From Polyangium sp. 6x1 (GTDB lineage Bacteria; Myxococcota_A; Polyangia; Polyangiales; Polyangiaceae), in assembly GCF_029946515.1 (NCBI RefSeq), contig NZ_JARZHH010000019.1, positions 62,001-126,000 of the forward strand: DNA of 64,000 nt, read 5' to 3'. Of the stretch, positions 8,761 to 17,065 are shown one piece after another. The notes beneath the pieces are model-generated. The model searched no databases. It was not told the origin of the DNA and saw nothing but the letters and a program-made list of their open reading frames with translations. Both the position numbers and the translations under genes were made by a program. The first letter of the stretch is position 1. The number at the start of each line of letters is the position of its first letter.

Positions 8761-11649
8761 TCAGCTCCGCATGGGGGTCACGAGGCCTGGGCGCTCGGCG
8801 AGGAGCACGAGTCGCCCCTCCTCGTCCCAGCGGAAAAAGCGCCGCAGATCTTCGGGGCTGAGGAGCCGCGCGAGACGCTCGATCGCCTTGTAGAGGGCTC
8901 CGCTCTGCGATGCGGTCCGGAATTCGGTGCGCCACACGTCCGTGAAAAGCCGGGCTTTTTCGAAGCGCGCATTGGGGTCGGCGAGGACGACCGCGAGGAG
9001 CTGCATGAGCACGGGACGATTGCGGAAATCGACCTCGCCACGATCCTCGACGGTTGCCCGCGCGCTCGTGACGTCGAGGAAGAGATTGAAACCAGCAGGA
9101 TCGGGCGGGCAAACGACGCGGCTCCGGCCATGACGCGTCACGAGCTCGAGGCTCCGCTCGGCTGCCTTTCCGGCGGATGGCGACGGGGAGCTGGTCACTG
9201 GCGCGCGCTCGGCGGCGTGACGGGCGAGTGCCTGCTCGAGGTACCTCCGCGAGAGCCTCTCGTCCGAGAACATGGGCTCCCCCTCCCCTTGCCGCGCGAG
9301 TCGAAGCTCTGCGGCGTGGACGTGTGCGCGCGCCTTTGCCTCGTCTCCGCCGCATCGCTTTGCCAGGAGGAGATCGACGCTCCCGCGATAGAGGTGGACG
9401 GCGCGCGCGACGGACGAATGGCATTGCGACGTGAGATCACGCTCTGCGTCGGCGAATGCGGATTCGGCGGCGACGAGATCGCCGAGCTCGGCATACACGG
9501 CCCCGAGGCGCGCGGCGGCGAGGCACGTGTGTGGCTTGGGGAGCATGCCGGAGCCGACCTGCAGCGCGCGCTCCAGGCTTTGCCGTGCGTCGTGGAGCGC
9601 GCCGGCGAGATGATGAAACGCGCCGAGATGGCACTCTGCGAGTGCGATCCACCATGGGGTCCCCGTCCGACCGGCCAGGTTCCGCGCTCGCTGCAAGGAT
9701 TGGAGCGCCCCCTCCTCGTCGCCTCGCTCCCAGCGGAGGAGGCCGAGATACATCGAGGCCAGGCTCCCGATCCGGAACTGCTGCATCGAAAGGCGCTGTT
9801 CGACCTCGACGAGGTGGGCCTCTGCTTCGACGAGGGCGCCGACCTCGAATGCTGCGAGCCCGCGGTAGACCAGGGCTTCCGTGACCGCGAGCGGAATCCC
9901 GGCCACCTCGAACGCTCGCTGCGCCGCTGCCAGCGCGTGACGAGCGCGGTCATAATCGAACATCCAATAGGCGAGCATTCCCTCCGTTTGTTGCGCGATC
10001 GCGCAGACGTTCGGATCGGCGGCGGCCGCCATCGGGCGCAGGCGACGCGCGGCTTCGACGGCGCCTTCGTAATCCTCGTGCGACCTGTGCGCGTACACGT
10101 CGATCTGCATGAGATGGGCGGCGAGGAGCGGCTCGTCGCGGCCCTGGCGCATGGCTGCCAGGGCGACCTCGATGGCCTCGGTCCAGCGACCGAGATAGTG
10201 CAGCGTGCGGCCTAGCGCGATTGCGGCGATGACCCGCTTTCGGTCCTCGAGGTCCGCCTCTTCGAGGGCGCTCTTCAGCCGCGCCGCTTGCTCGGCGCTC
10301 GGAGCCTCATCGTGCACGACGCGCGCGAGCGCCGTCTCGAGCGCGACCCGCGCATCCCGGTCCCCGATCCGCGACGCGATTTCGAGCGCGGCTTCCAGGT
10401 TTGCGCGCTCCTCCCGGAGCCACCTTCGGCCCTCCAGCGTGGCGAAACGCGGGGGCTCGCACCAGCACCAGGCAGCTTGCGCGAAATATCGAGCGAAGCG
10501 CGCTTGATGGGACGAAGGCGCGGCGGCCGCCTCGACGCTGTCCAGAAAATCGCGCGTCGTCGCGAGGAGGTCGAAGCGACGCCCTCCCTTCCGACGCTCG
10601 CCCGCGGGGGCTTCTTCGGCCATGACGAGCCAGGAGCCGTCGAGCAGCTCGTCGAGCGACCGGACGGCGTCGGAATCGCCGCAGGCGAGGATCTCCGCGA
10701 GCGCCGTCCACGTGAATCCTCCGCGAAAGAGCTTTGCGACCTGGAGAGCCGCTTTCGCCCCTTCGGGCAAAAAGCTCCACGAAACCTCGAAGGAGCGCCG
10801 CAGGTCGTCGGACGCGACCCCCCTCGTCCCTCGCTCGAGCTGATCGCATAACTCGCGGATCGACCAGGAACGCGAAAGGCTCGCGAACAGCTCGATCGCG
10901 CGCGGCAGGCCATCGAGGCGCCGTACGAGTCGCTCCATCTCGGCGTGATCGTGGAGCTCGTCGTGCGCGGCGCCGTATTTCCTCGCGCGTGCGAGGAAAA
11001 GCTCGATGGCAGGCGCGGGGCGGCCGTCCTCGGATCGCACCACGAGCGGCCGCAGCGGCAGCGTGGCGGAGGGGCGCAGGTCGAGGCGCCTGCGGCTCGT
11101 GACGAGGATCGTGACATGGGGCAAGGCGTCGAACCACCGGTCGACGAGCCTGCACATCTCCGCCGAGAAATGGTCCGCGGCATCGAGAACGACGAGCCCG
11201 ATCCGGTGCGCTTCGAGCGCCAGCACGACGGGATCGCTCGTCGCGCTCGCCTCCGCGCGGTCGAGGCCGATGCGCCTCGCGACCGCCCAGCGCAGCTCCG
11301 ACGCCGAGGACACGCCGTAGACCTCGCAGAAGAGGCTCGTTCGCCCGCCGGCATTGCATCGTTCGAAGAGCGCGCGCGCCAAATGCGTCTTCCCCACGCC
11401 GGGCGGACCGAGCAGGGTTATCATCGAGGGGATGGCGGCTGCTTGCGCGAGCTCCTCCAGCTCCGCGTCGCGACCCATGAGCGCATCCGCCCACCGCCCC
11501 GGCGGGGGGCCCGCGGCGGAGGGCCCTTCTGGTGTGGCCTCGGGATCGAAGGAAGGCACGAAAGCTCGTCGAGGATAAGCGAGGGCCTTTGCTGCGGTCA
11601 AGCCAATCGGAGCCGCCTGGACGCGGCGGGCCGTTCGCTCGGATTGCAT
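8761..11649 (-). CDS. STAND/AfsR-like ATPase with TPR and C-terminal winged-helix domain
   Basis: A 962-residue signal-transduction ATPase. Residues about 55-330 are an NB-ARC-like P-loop domain: Walker A GPPGVGKT (81-88), Walker B LVVLDAADH, sensor ILVTSRRRLDL. The middle is helical with TPR-like repeats, for example YLGRWTEAIEVALAAMRQG. The last 100 residues resemble an OmpR/AfsR-type winged helix (VDFRNRPVLMQLLAVVLADP, then ALYKAIERLARLL). In AfsR the winged helix is N-terminal, so the order is reversed here. It probably acts as a ligand- and ATP-gated transcription regulator. The gene is divergent from the flavoenzyme gene at 11790, an obvious candidate target. A paralogue is at 27347-30094. 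Confidence 0.83.
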   Translation of the reverse strand: MQSERTARRVQAAPIGLTAAKALAYPRRAFVPSFDPEATPEGPSAAGPPPGRWADALMGRDAELEELAQAAAIPSMITLLGPPGVGKTHLARALFERCNAGGRTSLFCEVYGVSSASELRWAVARRIGLDRAEASATSDPVVLALEAHRIGLVVLDAADHFSAEMCRLVDRWFDALPHVTILVTSRRRLDLRPSATLPLRPLVVRSEDGRPAPAIELFLARARKYGAAHDELHDHAEMERLVRRLDGLPRAIELFASLSRSWSIRELCDQLERGTRGVASDDLRRSFEVSWSFLPEGAKAALQVAKLFRGGFTWTALAEILACGDSDAVRSLDELLDGSWLVMAEEAPAGERRKGGRRFDLLATTRDFLDSVEAAAAPSSHQARFARYFAQAAWCWCEPPRFATLEGRRWLREERANLEAALEIASRIGDRDARVALETALARVVHDEAPSAEQAARLKSALEEADLEDRKRVIAAIALGRTLHYLGRWTEAIEVALAAMRQGRDEPLLAAHLMQIDVYAHRSHEDYEGAVEAARRLRPMAAAADPNVCAIAQQTEGMLAYWMFDYDRARHALAAAQRAFEVAGIPLAVTEALVYRGLAAFEVGALVEAEAHLVEVEQRLSMQQFRIGSLASMYLGLLRWERGDEEGALQSLQRARNLAGRTGTPWWIALAECHLGAFHHLAGALHDARQSLERALQVGSGMLPKPHTCLAAARLGAVYAELGDLVAAESAFADAERDLTSQCHSSVARAVHLYRGSVDLLLAKRCGGDEAKARAHVHAAELRLARQGEGEPMFSDERLSRRYLEQALARHAAERAPVTSSPSPSAGKAAERSLELVTRHGRSRVVCPPDPAGFNLFLDVTSARATVEDRGEVDFRNRPVLMQLLAVVLADPNARFEKARLFTDVWRTEFRTASQSGALYKAIERLARLLSPEDLRRFFRWDEEGRLVLLAERPGLVTPMRS

Positions 11650-11789
11650 CTTTTTCGCGACGACGTGTGAGTCCGGGCCGCAGGAGACCGCCCAGGGCCG
11701 CGTCGTGAGCGACCATTGGTCGTCAAATCAGCTCGGGCTTCGTCGATGGAGGATGATACCGTGACGCTCCGCCAGGAGGCCCTCTCAAG

Positions 11790-13190
11790 ATGCAAGACCG
11801 CAATCGCTTCCCACAAACTGCCCTCGACTCGCTTCGGGCCCATTTCCGCGGCGAGCTCCTCGAGGCCGACCATGCCCGTTACGACGCGGCCCGCGTCGTC
11901 TGGAATGCCCGGATCGATCGGAGGCCGGCGCTCATCGCGCGCTGCGCCGGGGTCGCGGACGTCCTCGCCGCCGTGCGGTTCGCGCGGGAGCACGACGCGC
12001 TCGTCGCGGTGCGGGGCGGCGGGCACGACGTCGCCGGCAACGGCGTGTGTGACGGTGGAATCGTGATCGACCTGTCTCCCATGAAGGGCGTCCGCGTCGA
12101 TCCCGCGCGGCGCACCGTGCGTGCCCAGGCGGGCCTCACCTGGCGGGAGCTCGATCACGAGACGCAGGCCTTCGGGCTGGCGACGACCGGCGGGCAATGC
12201 TCCGCCACCGGGATCGCCGGGGTCACGCTGGGCGGAGGGATCGGCTGGCTCATGCGCCAGCATGGCCTCACGATCGACAACCTCCTCTCGGTGGATCTCG
12301 TGACCGCCGACGGCCGGCTCGTCACGGCGAGCGCCGACGAGAATGCGGAGCTCTTCTGGGGGCTGCGCGGCGGCGGCGGCAATTTCGGGATCGTCACCGA
12401 GCTCGAGCTACGCCTCCACCCCGTCGAGCAGGTCATGGTCGCGATGCTGTTCCACCCGTCCGAGCGATTCGCGGACGCGCTGCGCTTCTACCAGACGTTC
12501 GCCGACCGCGAGCCGGAGCGCATGTCGAGCACGTTGATCCATATCGAGCTCCCGGCCATGCCGCAGATCCCCGCGCGCATGCACGGCACGCCCGGGGTCA
12601 TCCTCGCGGCTTGTTTCAACGGCCCGAGCGCGGACGCGGAGGCGGCTTTCGCGCCGCTGCGCGCGTTCGGCCCGCCGGTCGCGGAGCTCGTCGGCCCGAT
12701 GCCTTACACCGTCCTCCAGGGCATGTTCGATGCGGCGCCGGCGGGCGCCTACGGTTATGGCCAATGCATCCGCGGGCAGTATCTCTCCACGCTCGAAGAC
12801 GAGGGCATCGAGGCCATCGCCGCAGCGCTCCGCGCGGCCCCGTCCTCCGGGTGCCTCTTCGAGATCCTTCACCTGGAGGGCGCGATCGCGCGGGTGAGCG
12901 AGGACGAGACCGCGTTCCCTAGGCGCAAGACCCCCTTCTTTTCGATGTTCCAGTCGACCTGGAAAGACCCGGCGGACGCCGAGCGCCACATCCGCTGGGC
13001 GCAGGACGCCTGGCGGGCCACGCAGCCGTTCGCCTCGGAAGGCGTTTACCTGAACTTCATCGACGCCGGCGAGCCTGCCGGACGGGTACAAGAGACCTAC
13101 GGCGAGGCCAAGATGAAGCGCCTCGCCGCCCTCAAGCGCGCCTACGACCCGACGAATTTCTTCCGGTTGAACAAGAACATCGCGCCGTAG
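11790..13190 (+). CDS. FAD-linked oxidoreductase, berberine bridge enzyme type
   Basis: A 466-residue flavoenzyme. The N-terminal FAD_binding_4 (VAO/PCMH) domain has RGGGHDVAGN with His 79 where the family carries the 8-alpha-histidyl FAD link, and TGGQCSATGIAGVTLGGG with Cys 137 where bicovalent members carry the 6-S-cysteinyl link. The C terminus AYDPTNFFRLNKNI is the BBE domain. Family members oxidise alkaloids, sugars or secondary-metabolite intermediates with O2. No signal peptide is seen, so it probably acts in the cytoplasm. It stands alone, divergent from a STAND regulator. Confidence 0.92.
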   Translation: MQDRNRFPQTALDSLRAHFRGELLEADHARYDAARVVWNARIDRRPALIARCAGVADVLAAVRFAREHDALVAVRGGGHDVAGNGVCDGGIVIDLSPMKGVRVDPARRTVRAQAGLTWRELDHETQAFGLATTGGQCSATGIAGVTLGGGIGWLMRQHGLTIDNLLSVDLVTADGRLVTASADENAELFWGLRGGGGNFGIVTELELRLHPVEQVMVAMLFHPSERFADALRFYQTFADREPERMSSTLIHIELPAMPQIPARMHGTPGVILAACFNGPSADAEAAFAPLRAFGPPVAELVGPMPYTVLQGMFDAAPAGAYGYGQCIRGQYLSTLEDEGIEAIAAALRAAPSSGCLFEILHLEGAIARVSEDETAFPRRKTPFFSMFQSTWKDPADAERHIRWAQDAWRATQPFASEGVYLNFIDAGEPAGRVQETYGEAKMKRLAALKRAYDPTNFFRLNKNIAP

Positions 13191-13221
13191 TGCGCCGCTC
13201 GGCGCCCCCTGCCCCGCCGAT

Positions 13222-13257
13222 GTCACGCGCGCGTGACACGTGTCACGCGCGCGTGAC
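13222..13257. promoter_or_regulatory. Double 16-nt palindrome (operator or terminator)
   Basis: Two identical perfect 16-nt palindromes, GTCACGCGCGCGTGAC, at 13222-13237 and 13242-13257, separated by ACGT; the whole 36 nt is itself a perfect palindrome. The centre-to-centre spacing is 20 bp, about two helical turns. It lies 31 bases after the flavoenzyme stop and about 130 bases before the MopE/RCC1 lipoprotein start. It has no T-tract, which argues against a classical terminator. Confidence 0.7.
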
Positions 13258-13387
13258 GGCGATCGATTCTTTCGCGCGGAGTCCTGCCGCTGAACGCACC
13301 GAATTCCCATCGGATCTCCGTGAGCCATCGGCTGGCACGCCGAATGCTTGTTGTGCCCCTCGACGGGTACGACGGAGGAATGGAACC

Positions 13388-15814
13388 ATGACAATTCGCC
13401 TGGCTTCGCGCGCTGCGCTGGTGTCGACATCCCTGGCCTTGTTCTCGGGCGTCTTGACGCTGGGCTGTGGCCCGGGCGGAGGGCATGGGGGATCGGGCAA
13501 CCAAGGTGGCGGCACGGGCGGCGACGCTGGCGCGGGCGGCGCCGGCGGGATGGGCGGCGTCGGCGGTTCGTGCGGGAGCGAGGTTTGCGACGGAATCGAC
13601 AACGATTGCGACGGGGCGGTGGACGAGGAGCTCGGGACCACGACCTGCGGGCTCGGCGCCTGCCAGGTGACCGTGGAGATCTGCGTCAGCGGCACGGCGC
13701 TGACGTGTGTTCCCCTCCCCGCGCCGTCTCCCGTCGAGACCTGCGAGGGGACGGACGACGATTGCGACGGCGAGGTGGACGAGGGGTGTGCGTGTCTCGA
13801 CGGGCAGATCCAGAGCTGTTCCACGGGGCCCGGCGGCAGCGCGGGCGTGGGCGAATGCAAGGCGGGCACGCAGACGTGCGTGAATGGCCAGTGGAGCGCG
13901 TGCGCGGGCGAAGTCGTCCCGGCGCTGGAGGCGTGCGACGCGCTCGACAACGATTGCGATGGGTCGGTCGACGAGGAGCTCGGGAGCACGACCTGCGGGT
14001 TCGGCGTGTGTCGAGTGGCCGTGGAGAACTGCATCGGCGGCAAGCGGCAGACGTGTGTTCCCCTCCCCGCGCCGTCCCCCGTCGAGACCTGCGAGGGGAC
14101 GGACGACGATTGCGACGGCGAGGTGGACGAGGGGTGTGCGTGCCTCGACGGACAGGTCCAGAGCTGTTTCACGGGGCCCGACGGCAGCGCGGGCGTGGGT
14201 GAATGCAAGGCGGGCACGCAGACGTGCGTGAATGGGCAGTGGGCAGCGTGCGCGGGCGAGGTCGTCCCGGCGCCGGAGGCCTGCGACGCGCTCGACAATG
14301 ATTGCAATGGAATCGTGGACGAGGGCTCCTTCTGCTGCCCCGACGGCCAGAAAAACGGAAACGAGAGCGACGTCGATTGTGGCGGCGCCTGCGCGCAGAA
14401 ATGCGCGAACGGCGGGATCTGCGCGGTCGCTGCGGACTGCGCGAGCGGCGTGTGCAAGCTCGGCGTGTGCCAGGCGCCCGTTTGTGGGGATGGAGTGAAG
14501 AACGGGAGCGAGAGCTGCGACGACGGCGGGACGACCGACGGCGACAACTGCTCGCCGACTTGCGTGCTCCAGGAGGCCCTCGAGATCGCCGCGGGCTCGA
14601 GCCATACATGCGCGCTCCTGCCCGGCGGCAAGGTCAAATGCTGGGGCGACAATGCATTCGGGCAGCTCGGCCTCGGGGACACGGCCGATCGTGGCGACGG
14701 CTTCGGCGAGATGGGGAACAACCTGCCGGTGGTCAACCTGGGCACGGGCAAGGTGGCCGTCCACATCGCGGCCGGCGCCTTCCACAACTGCGCGCTCTTC
14801 AGCGACGGCACCGTCAAATGCTGGGGGAGCAATTACAACAGCAAGCTCGGCATTTCAGGCGGAAATCGAGGCGATGGGCCCGGCGAGATGGGCGACAGCC
14901 TGCCCGCGTTGAGCTTCCCGTCTGGCAAGACGGTGAAAAAGCTCGACCTCGGATGGAACCACTCGTGCGCGCTCTTCACCGACGGATCTCTCACGTGCTG
15001 GGGAAGCAACGTCGACGGTCAGCTCGGGCTCGGCCACACGATGAGCACGCTCGATACCTGGTCGACCGTGAACGTCGGCACCGGAAAGAGCGTGGTGGAC
15101 GTGTCCGGCGGTGATGCCCACACGTGCGTGGTGTTGCACGACGGCACCGTCAAATGCTGGGGCGGCGGCGTGTTCGGCAAGCTCGGGCTCGGCGATACCC
15201 AGAACCGCGGGGATGGGCCAGGAGAAATGGGCGACGTGCTCCCCGCAGTCGACCTCGGCGCGGGCCAGACGGCCACGGGAATCATGGCCGGCAGCATCCA
15301 CACGTGCGCGCTCTTGACCGGCGGAACGGTCAAATGCTGGGGCTTCAACAGCCAGGGGCAGCTCGGGCTCGGCGACACGCAAAACCGCGGAGACGGCCCA
15401 GGAGAAATGGGCGACAACCTGCCGCTCGTGGACCTCGGGAGCGGCAAGACGGCCGTCGAGGTCGTGGGCGGCAGCGAGCACACCTGTGCATTGTTCGCGG
15501 ACGCCTCGCTCAAATGCTGGGGCCGCAACGACAAGGGCCAGCTCGGGCTCGGCGACACGGCCACGCGCGGCGAGGCCCCGGGGGACATGGGGAATCTCCT
15601 GCCTGCCCTGAATCTGGGGACGGGCAAGACGGTCGTGCTCGTGACCGCGGGCGCCGATCACGGCTGCGCACGTCTGAACAACGGCGCGACCAAGTGCTGG
15701 GGATTCAACCTGGAGGGGCAACTCGGAATCGGCAGCACGTCCAATGTCGGTGATTGGTGGAGCGAGGTCGGCGACAACGTGGTCGTCACGAAGCTCTTTT
15801 CCACCGTGTGGTGA
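13388..15814 (+). CDS. Lipoprotein with MopE-type Cys/Asp repeats and RCC1 beta-propeller
   Basis: An 808-residue surface lipoprotein starting at ATG 13388, with GGAGG at 13374-13378. Signal peptide with lipobox LTLGC, then a Gly-rich linker. Next come five metal-binding repeats of the MopE type (CDGIDNDCDGAVDEE and variants), then a DUF4215-like Cys-rich motif (CDDGGTTDGDNCSPTC), then seven RCC1-type repeats each containing CWG and GQLGLGD-like strings, enough for one propeller. MopE repeats bind copper or calcium in known members; RCC1 propellers are protein interaction surfaces. The frame is open further upstream to 13190, but that stretch has no coding character. It is likely exposed on the cell surface. 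Confidence 0.9.
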   Translation: MTIRLASRAALVSTSLALFSGVLTLGCGPGGGHGGSGNQGGGTGGDAGAGGAGGMGGVGGSCGSEVCDGIDNDCDGAVDEELGTTTCGLGACQVTVEICVSGTALTCVPLPAPSPVETCEGTDDDCDGEVDEGCACLDGQIQSCSTGPGGSAGVGECKAGTQTCVNGQWSACAGEVVPALEACDALDNDCDGSVDEELGSTTCGFGVCRVAVENCIGGKRQTCVPLPAPSPVETCEGTDDDCDGEVDEGCACLDGQVQSCFTGPDGSAGVGECKAGTQTCVNGQWAACAGEVVPAPEACDALDNDCNGIVDEGSFCCPDGQKNGNESDVDCGGACAQKCANGGICAVAADCASGVCKLGVCQAPVCGDGVKNGSESCDDGGTTDGDNCSPTCVLQEALEIAAGSSHTCALLPGGKVKCWGDNAFGQLGLGDTADRGDGFGEMGNNLPVVNLGTGKVAVHIAAGAFHNCALFSDGTVKCWGSNYNSKLGISGGNRGDGPGEMGDSLPALSFPSGKTVKKLDLGWNHSCALFTDGSLTCWGSNVDGQLGLGHTMSTLDTWSTVNVGTGKSVVDVSGGDAHTCVVLHDGTVKCWGGGVFGKLGLGDTQNRGDGPGEMGDVLPAVDLGAGQTATGIMAGSIHTCALLTGGTVKCWGFNSQGQLGLGDTQNRGDGPGEMGDNLPLVDLGSGKTAVEVVGGSEHTCALFADASLKCWGRNDKGQLGLGDTATRGEAPGDMGNLLPALNLGTGKTVVLVTAGADHGCARLNNGATKCWGFNLEGQLGIGSTSNVGDWWSEVGDNVVVTKLFSTVW
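13620..14310 (+). repeat. 348-bp in-frame tandem duplication within the MopE region
   Basis: Sequence around 13712-13965 recurs 348 bp downstream around 14060-14313 at about 93% identity by eye. The unit is 116 codons and contains two MopE repeats plus a Cys-rich spacer. Boundaries are approximate because the flanking MopE repeats are also similar. Confidence 0.75.
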
Positions 15815-15909
15815 GCGGCTCGTTCCCTCCCGCCTCGGGCTCGCCGCCTGCCAGCGGCTCGCGGCGGGGCTCGACGCGGGCCCTTCGAGGCTCCAGGGCG
15901 CTTCGCACC

Positions 15910-16173
15910 ATGGCCGTACAGAAACCCGAGACCCCGTCCCGACCGACCACGTTCAGCCACGAGCATTACCACGAGCTCTCGGCCGACGAGACCGAGGTGC
16001 GCGAGCAAGGATTCGCGTCGATCGGCTCCCCGGCCGAGGGCCCCTCCTTGCGCGAGGCGGAGCAGGAAGCCGAGCCCACCCCGCCCCCTCCGCATTCCCC
16101 GGGAGGCGAGCACGAAGGGCCCATCGGCCGCGTCCACGCGGACCGAACGGAGCCCGGGGGCCGGCATCGCTGA
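15910..16173 (+). CDS. Small hydrophilic protein, unknown function
   Basis: An 87-residue ORF from ATG 15910, 95 bases after the RCC1 lipoprotein gene. The product is hydrophilic and acidic in the middle (HEHYHELSADETEVREQG), with a Pro-rich stretch and no membrane segment or signal peptide. I do not recognise a family. Amino-acid composition is less Arg/Ala-skewed than that of shadow frames here, which is the main argument that it is real. An upstream in-frame ATG at 15754 overlaps the preceding gene and is less likely. Confidence 0.5.
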   Translation: MAVQKPETPSRPTTFSHEHYHELSADETEVREQGFASIGSPAEGPSLREAEQEAEPTPPPPHSPGGEHEGPIGRVHADRTEPGGRHR

Positions 16174-16201
16174 CGCGCCGAGCGAGCCGTGGCACCGGGC
16201 T

Positions 16202-16909
16202 TCAATGCGCGCCGAGCAGCGCCTCCACCCGCGCCTGCCCGAGGCGGGCAGCCTCCGCCGCATCCTCCTTTTTCGTCACGACGGCCGCGTCACCCGTGAA
16301 CGCGACGTACGTGACGCCGCTGTCGACCCCGCCCGAGATCGGGCTCGCCGGAATGCCGAGCCTCCGGGCCATCGCGTAGGACGCCTCGCCGAGGATGCCT
16401 GCGGGGCCGACGTCGCCGAGAATGCCGTACGCGATGGTCCCTTTGTACATGACGGCGACGACGCTGCCCATCCTGAGCCCCTGTGCCTTGAAATCGAACC
16501 CGTTGCTCGCCTTCGGCACGACGACGAACGGCAAGGTCGACGCGTCGAGCGGCTTGCCGGTCGAGTCCACCGTGGCCGTCTCCCGTTGGTAATACGGATC
16601 CGCCTTGCATTCGGCACTCTGACCGCCGTCACAATCGATGTCCATGTCGGCGGTCCACCACAGGGCGCCGTCGAGCGTGCAGATCGGAATGGAGGCCGCG
16701 CCGCCCTTGTCGGTCGCGAGCTCCGTGGCGCCCGCGAGCTTCTGGCAATTCGATAACAATGCCGCGAGGCGGGCCGTCACGCTCTCCGGCGCCGCGGACG
16801 GCGTGGACGCGGACGCGCTCGCGCTCTCTCTCCGACAACCGGCGAGGGCGAGGAACGAGGCGGCGAGGAGAACGAGGACGGAGGCGTGTCGCATCGTGGG
16901 GATGCGCAT
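16202..16909 (-). CDS. Chitosanase-like lipoprotein (glycoside hydrolase family 75 type)
   Basis: A 235-residue exported lipoprotein; ATG 16909 gives a good signal peptide (VLVLLAASFLALAGC, lipid Cys 25). The mature part has DMDIDCDGG (88-96), then PFVVVPKASNGFDF, GDVGPAGILGEASYAMA with Glu 175, and SGGVDSGVTYVAF. These match the layout of GH75 chitosanases, where an Asp in the first motif and a Glu in GEAS are the catalytic acids. GH75 enzymes cleave chitosan and are best known from fungi and streptomycetes, so on a predatory or soil-degrading bacterium it would attack fungal walls. The frame runs upstream to 17044, but that extension would bury the signal peptide. The substrate is not proven. 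Confidence 0.72.
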   Translation of the reverse strand: MRIPTMRHASVLVLLAASFLALAGCRRESASASASTPSAAPESVTARLAALLSNCQKLAGATELATDKGGAASIPICTLDGALWWTADMDIDCDGGQSAECKADPYYQRETATVDSTGKPLDASTLPFVVVPKASNGFDFKAQGLRMGSVVAVMYKGTIAYGILGDVGPAGILGEASYAMARRLGIPASPISGGVDSGVTYVAFTGDAAVVTKKEDAAEAARLGQARVEALLGAH

Positions 16910-17065
16910 GATGGCACGAGCGGGAGGATTGTCGTGTACGCGATCTCGAAACTCAGCGCCCGAACGCCGCGCCCGTGCGTCGCAGGGCATGCTCGATGCC
17001 GCTCTCGAGCGACGCGCGCGGAGTGGATTCGACGTGCTTCCCATGGCTCCTCTGCCAGCAACCGC

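Noticed and set aside
8593-10215. 540-codon plus-strand frame
   Set aside because: Lies antisense to the STAND gene, which has clear P-loop and TPR motifs.
13222-13257. Classical rho-independent terminator
   Set aside because: Perfect palindrome but no T-tract on either strand; kept as a candidate operator instead.
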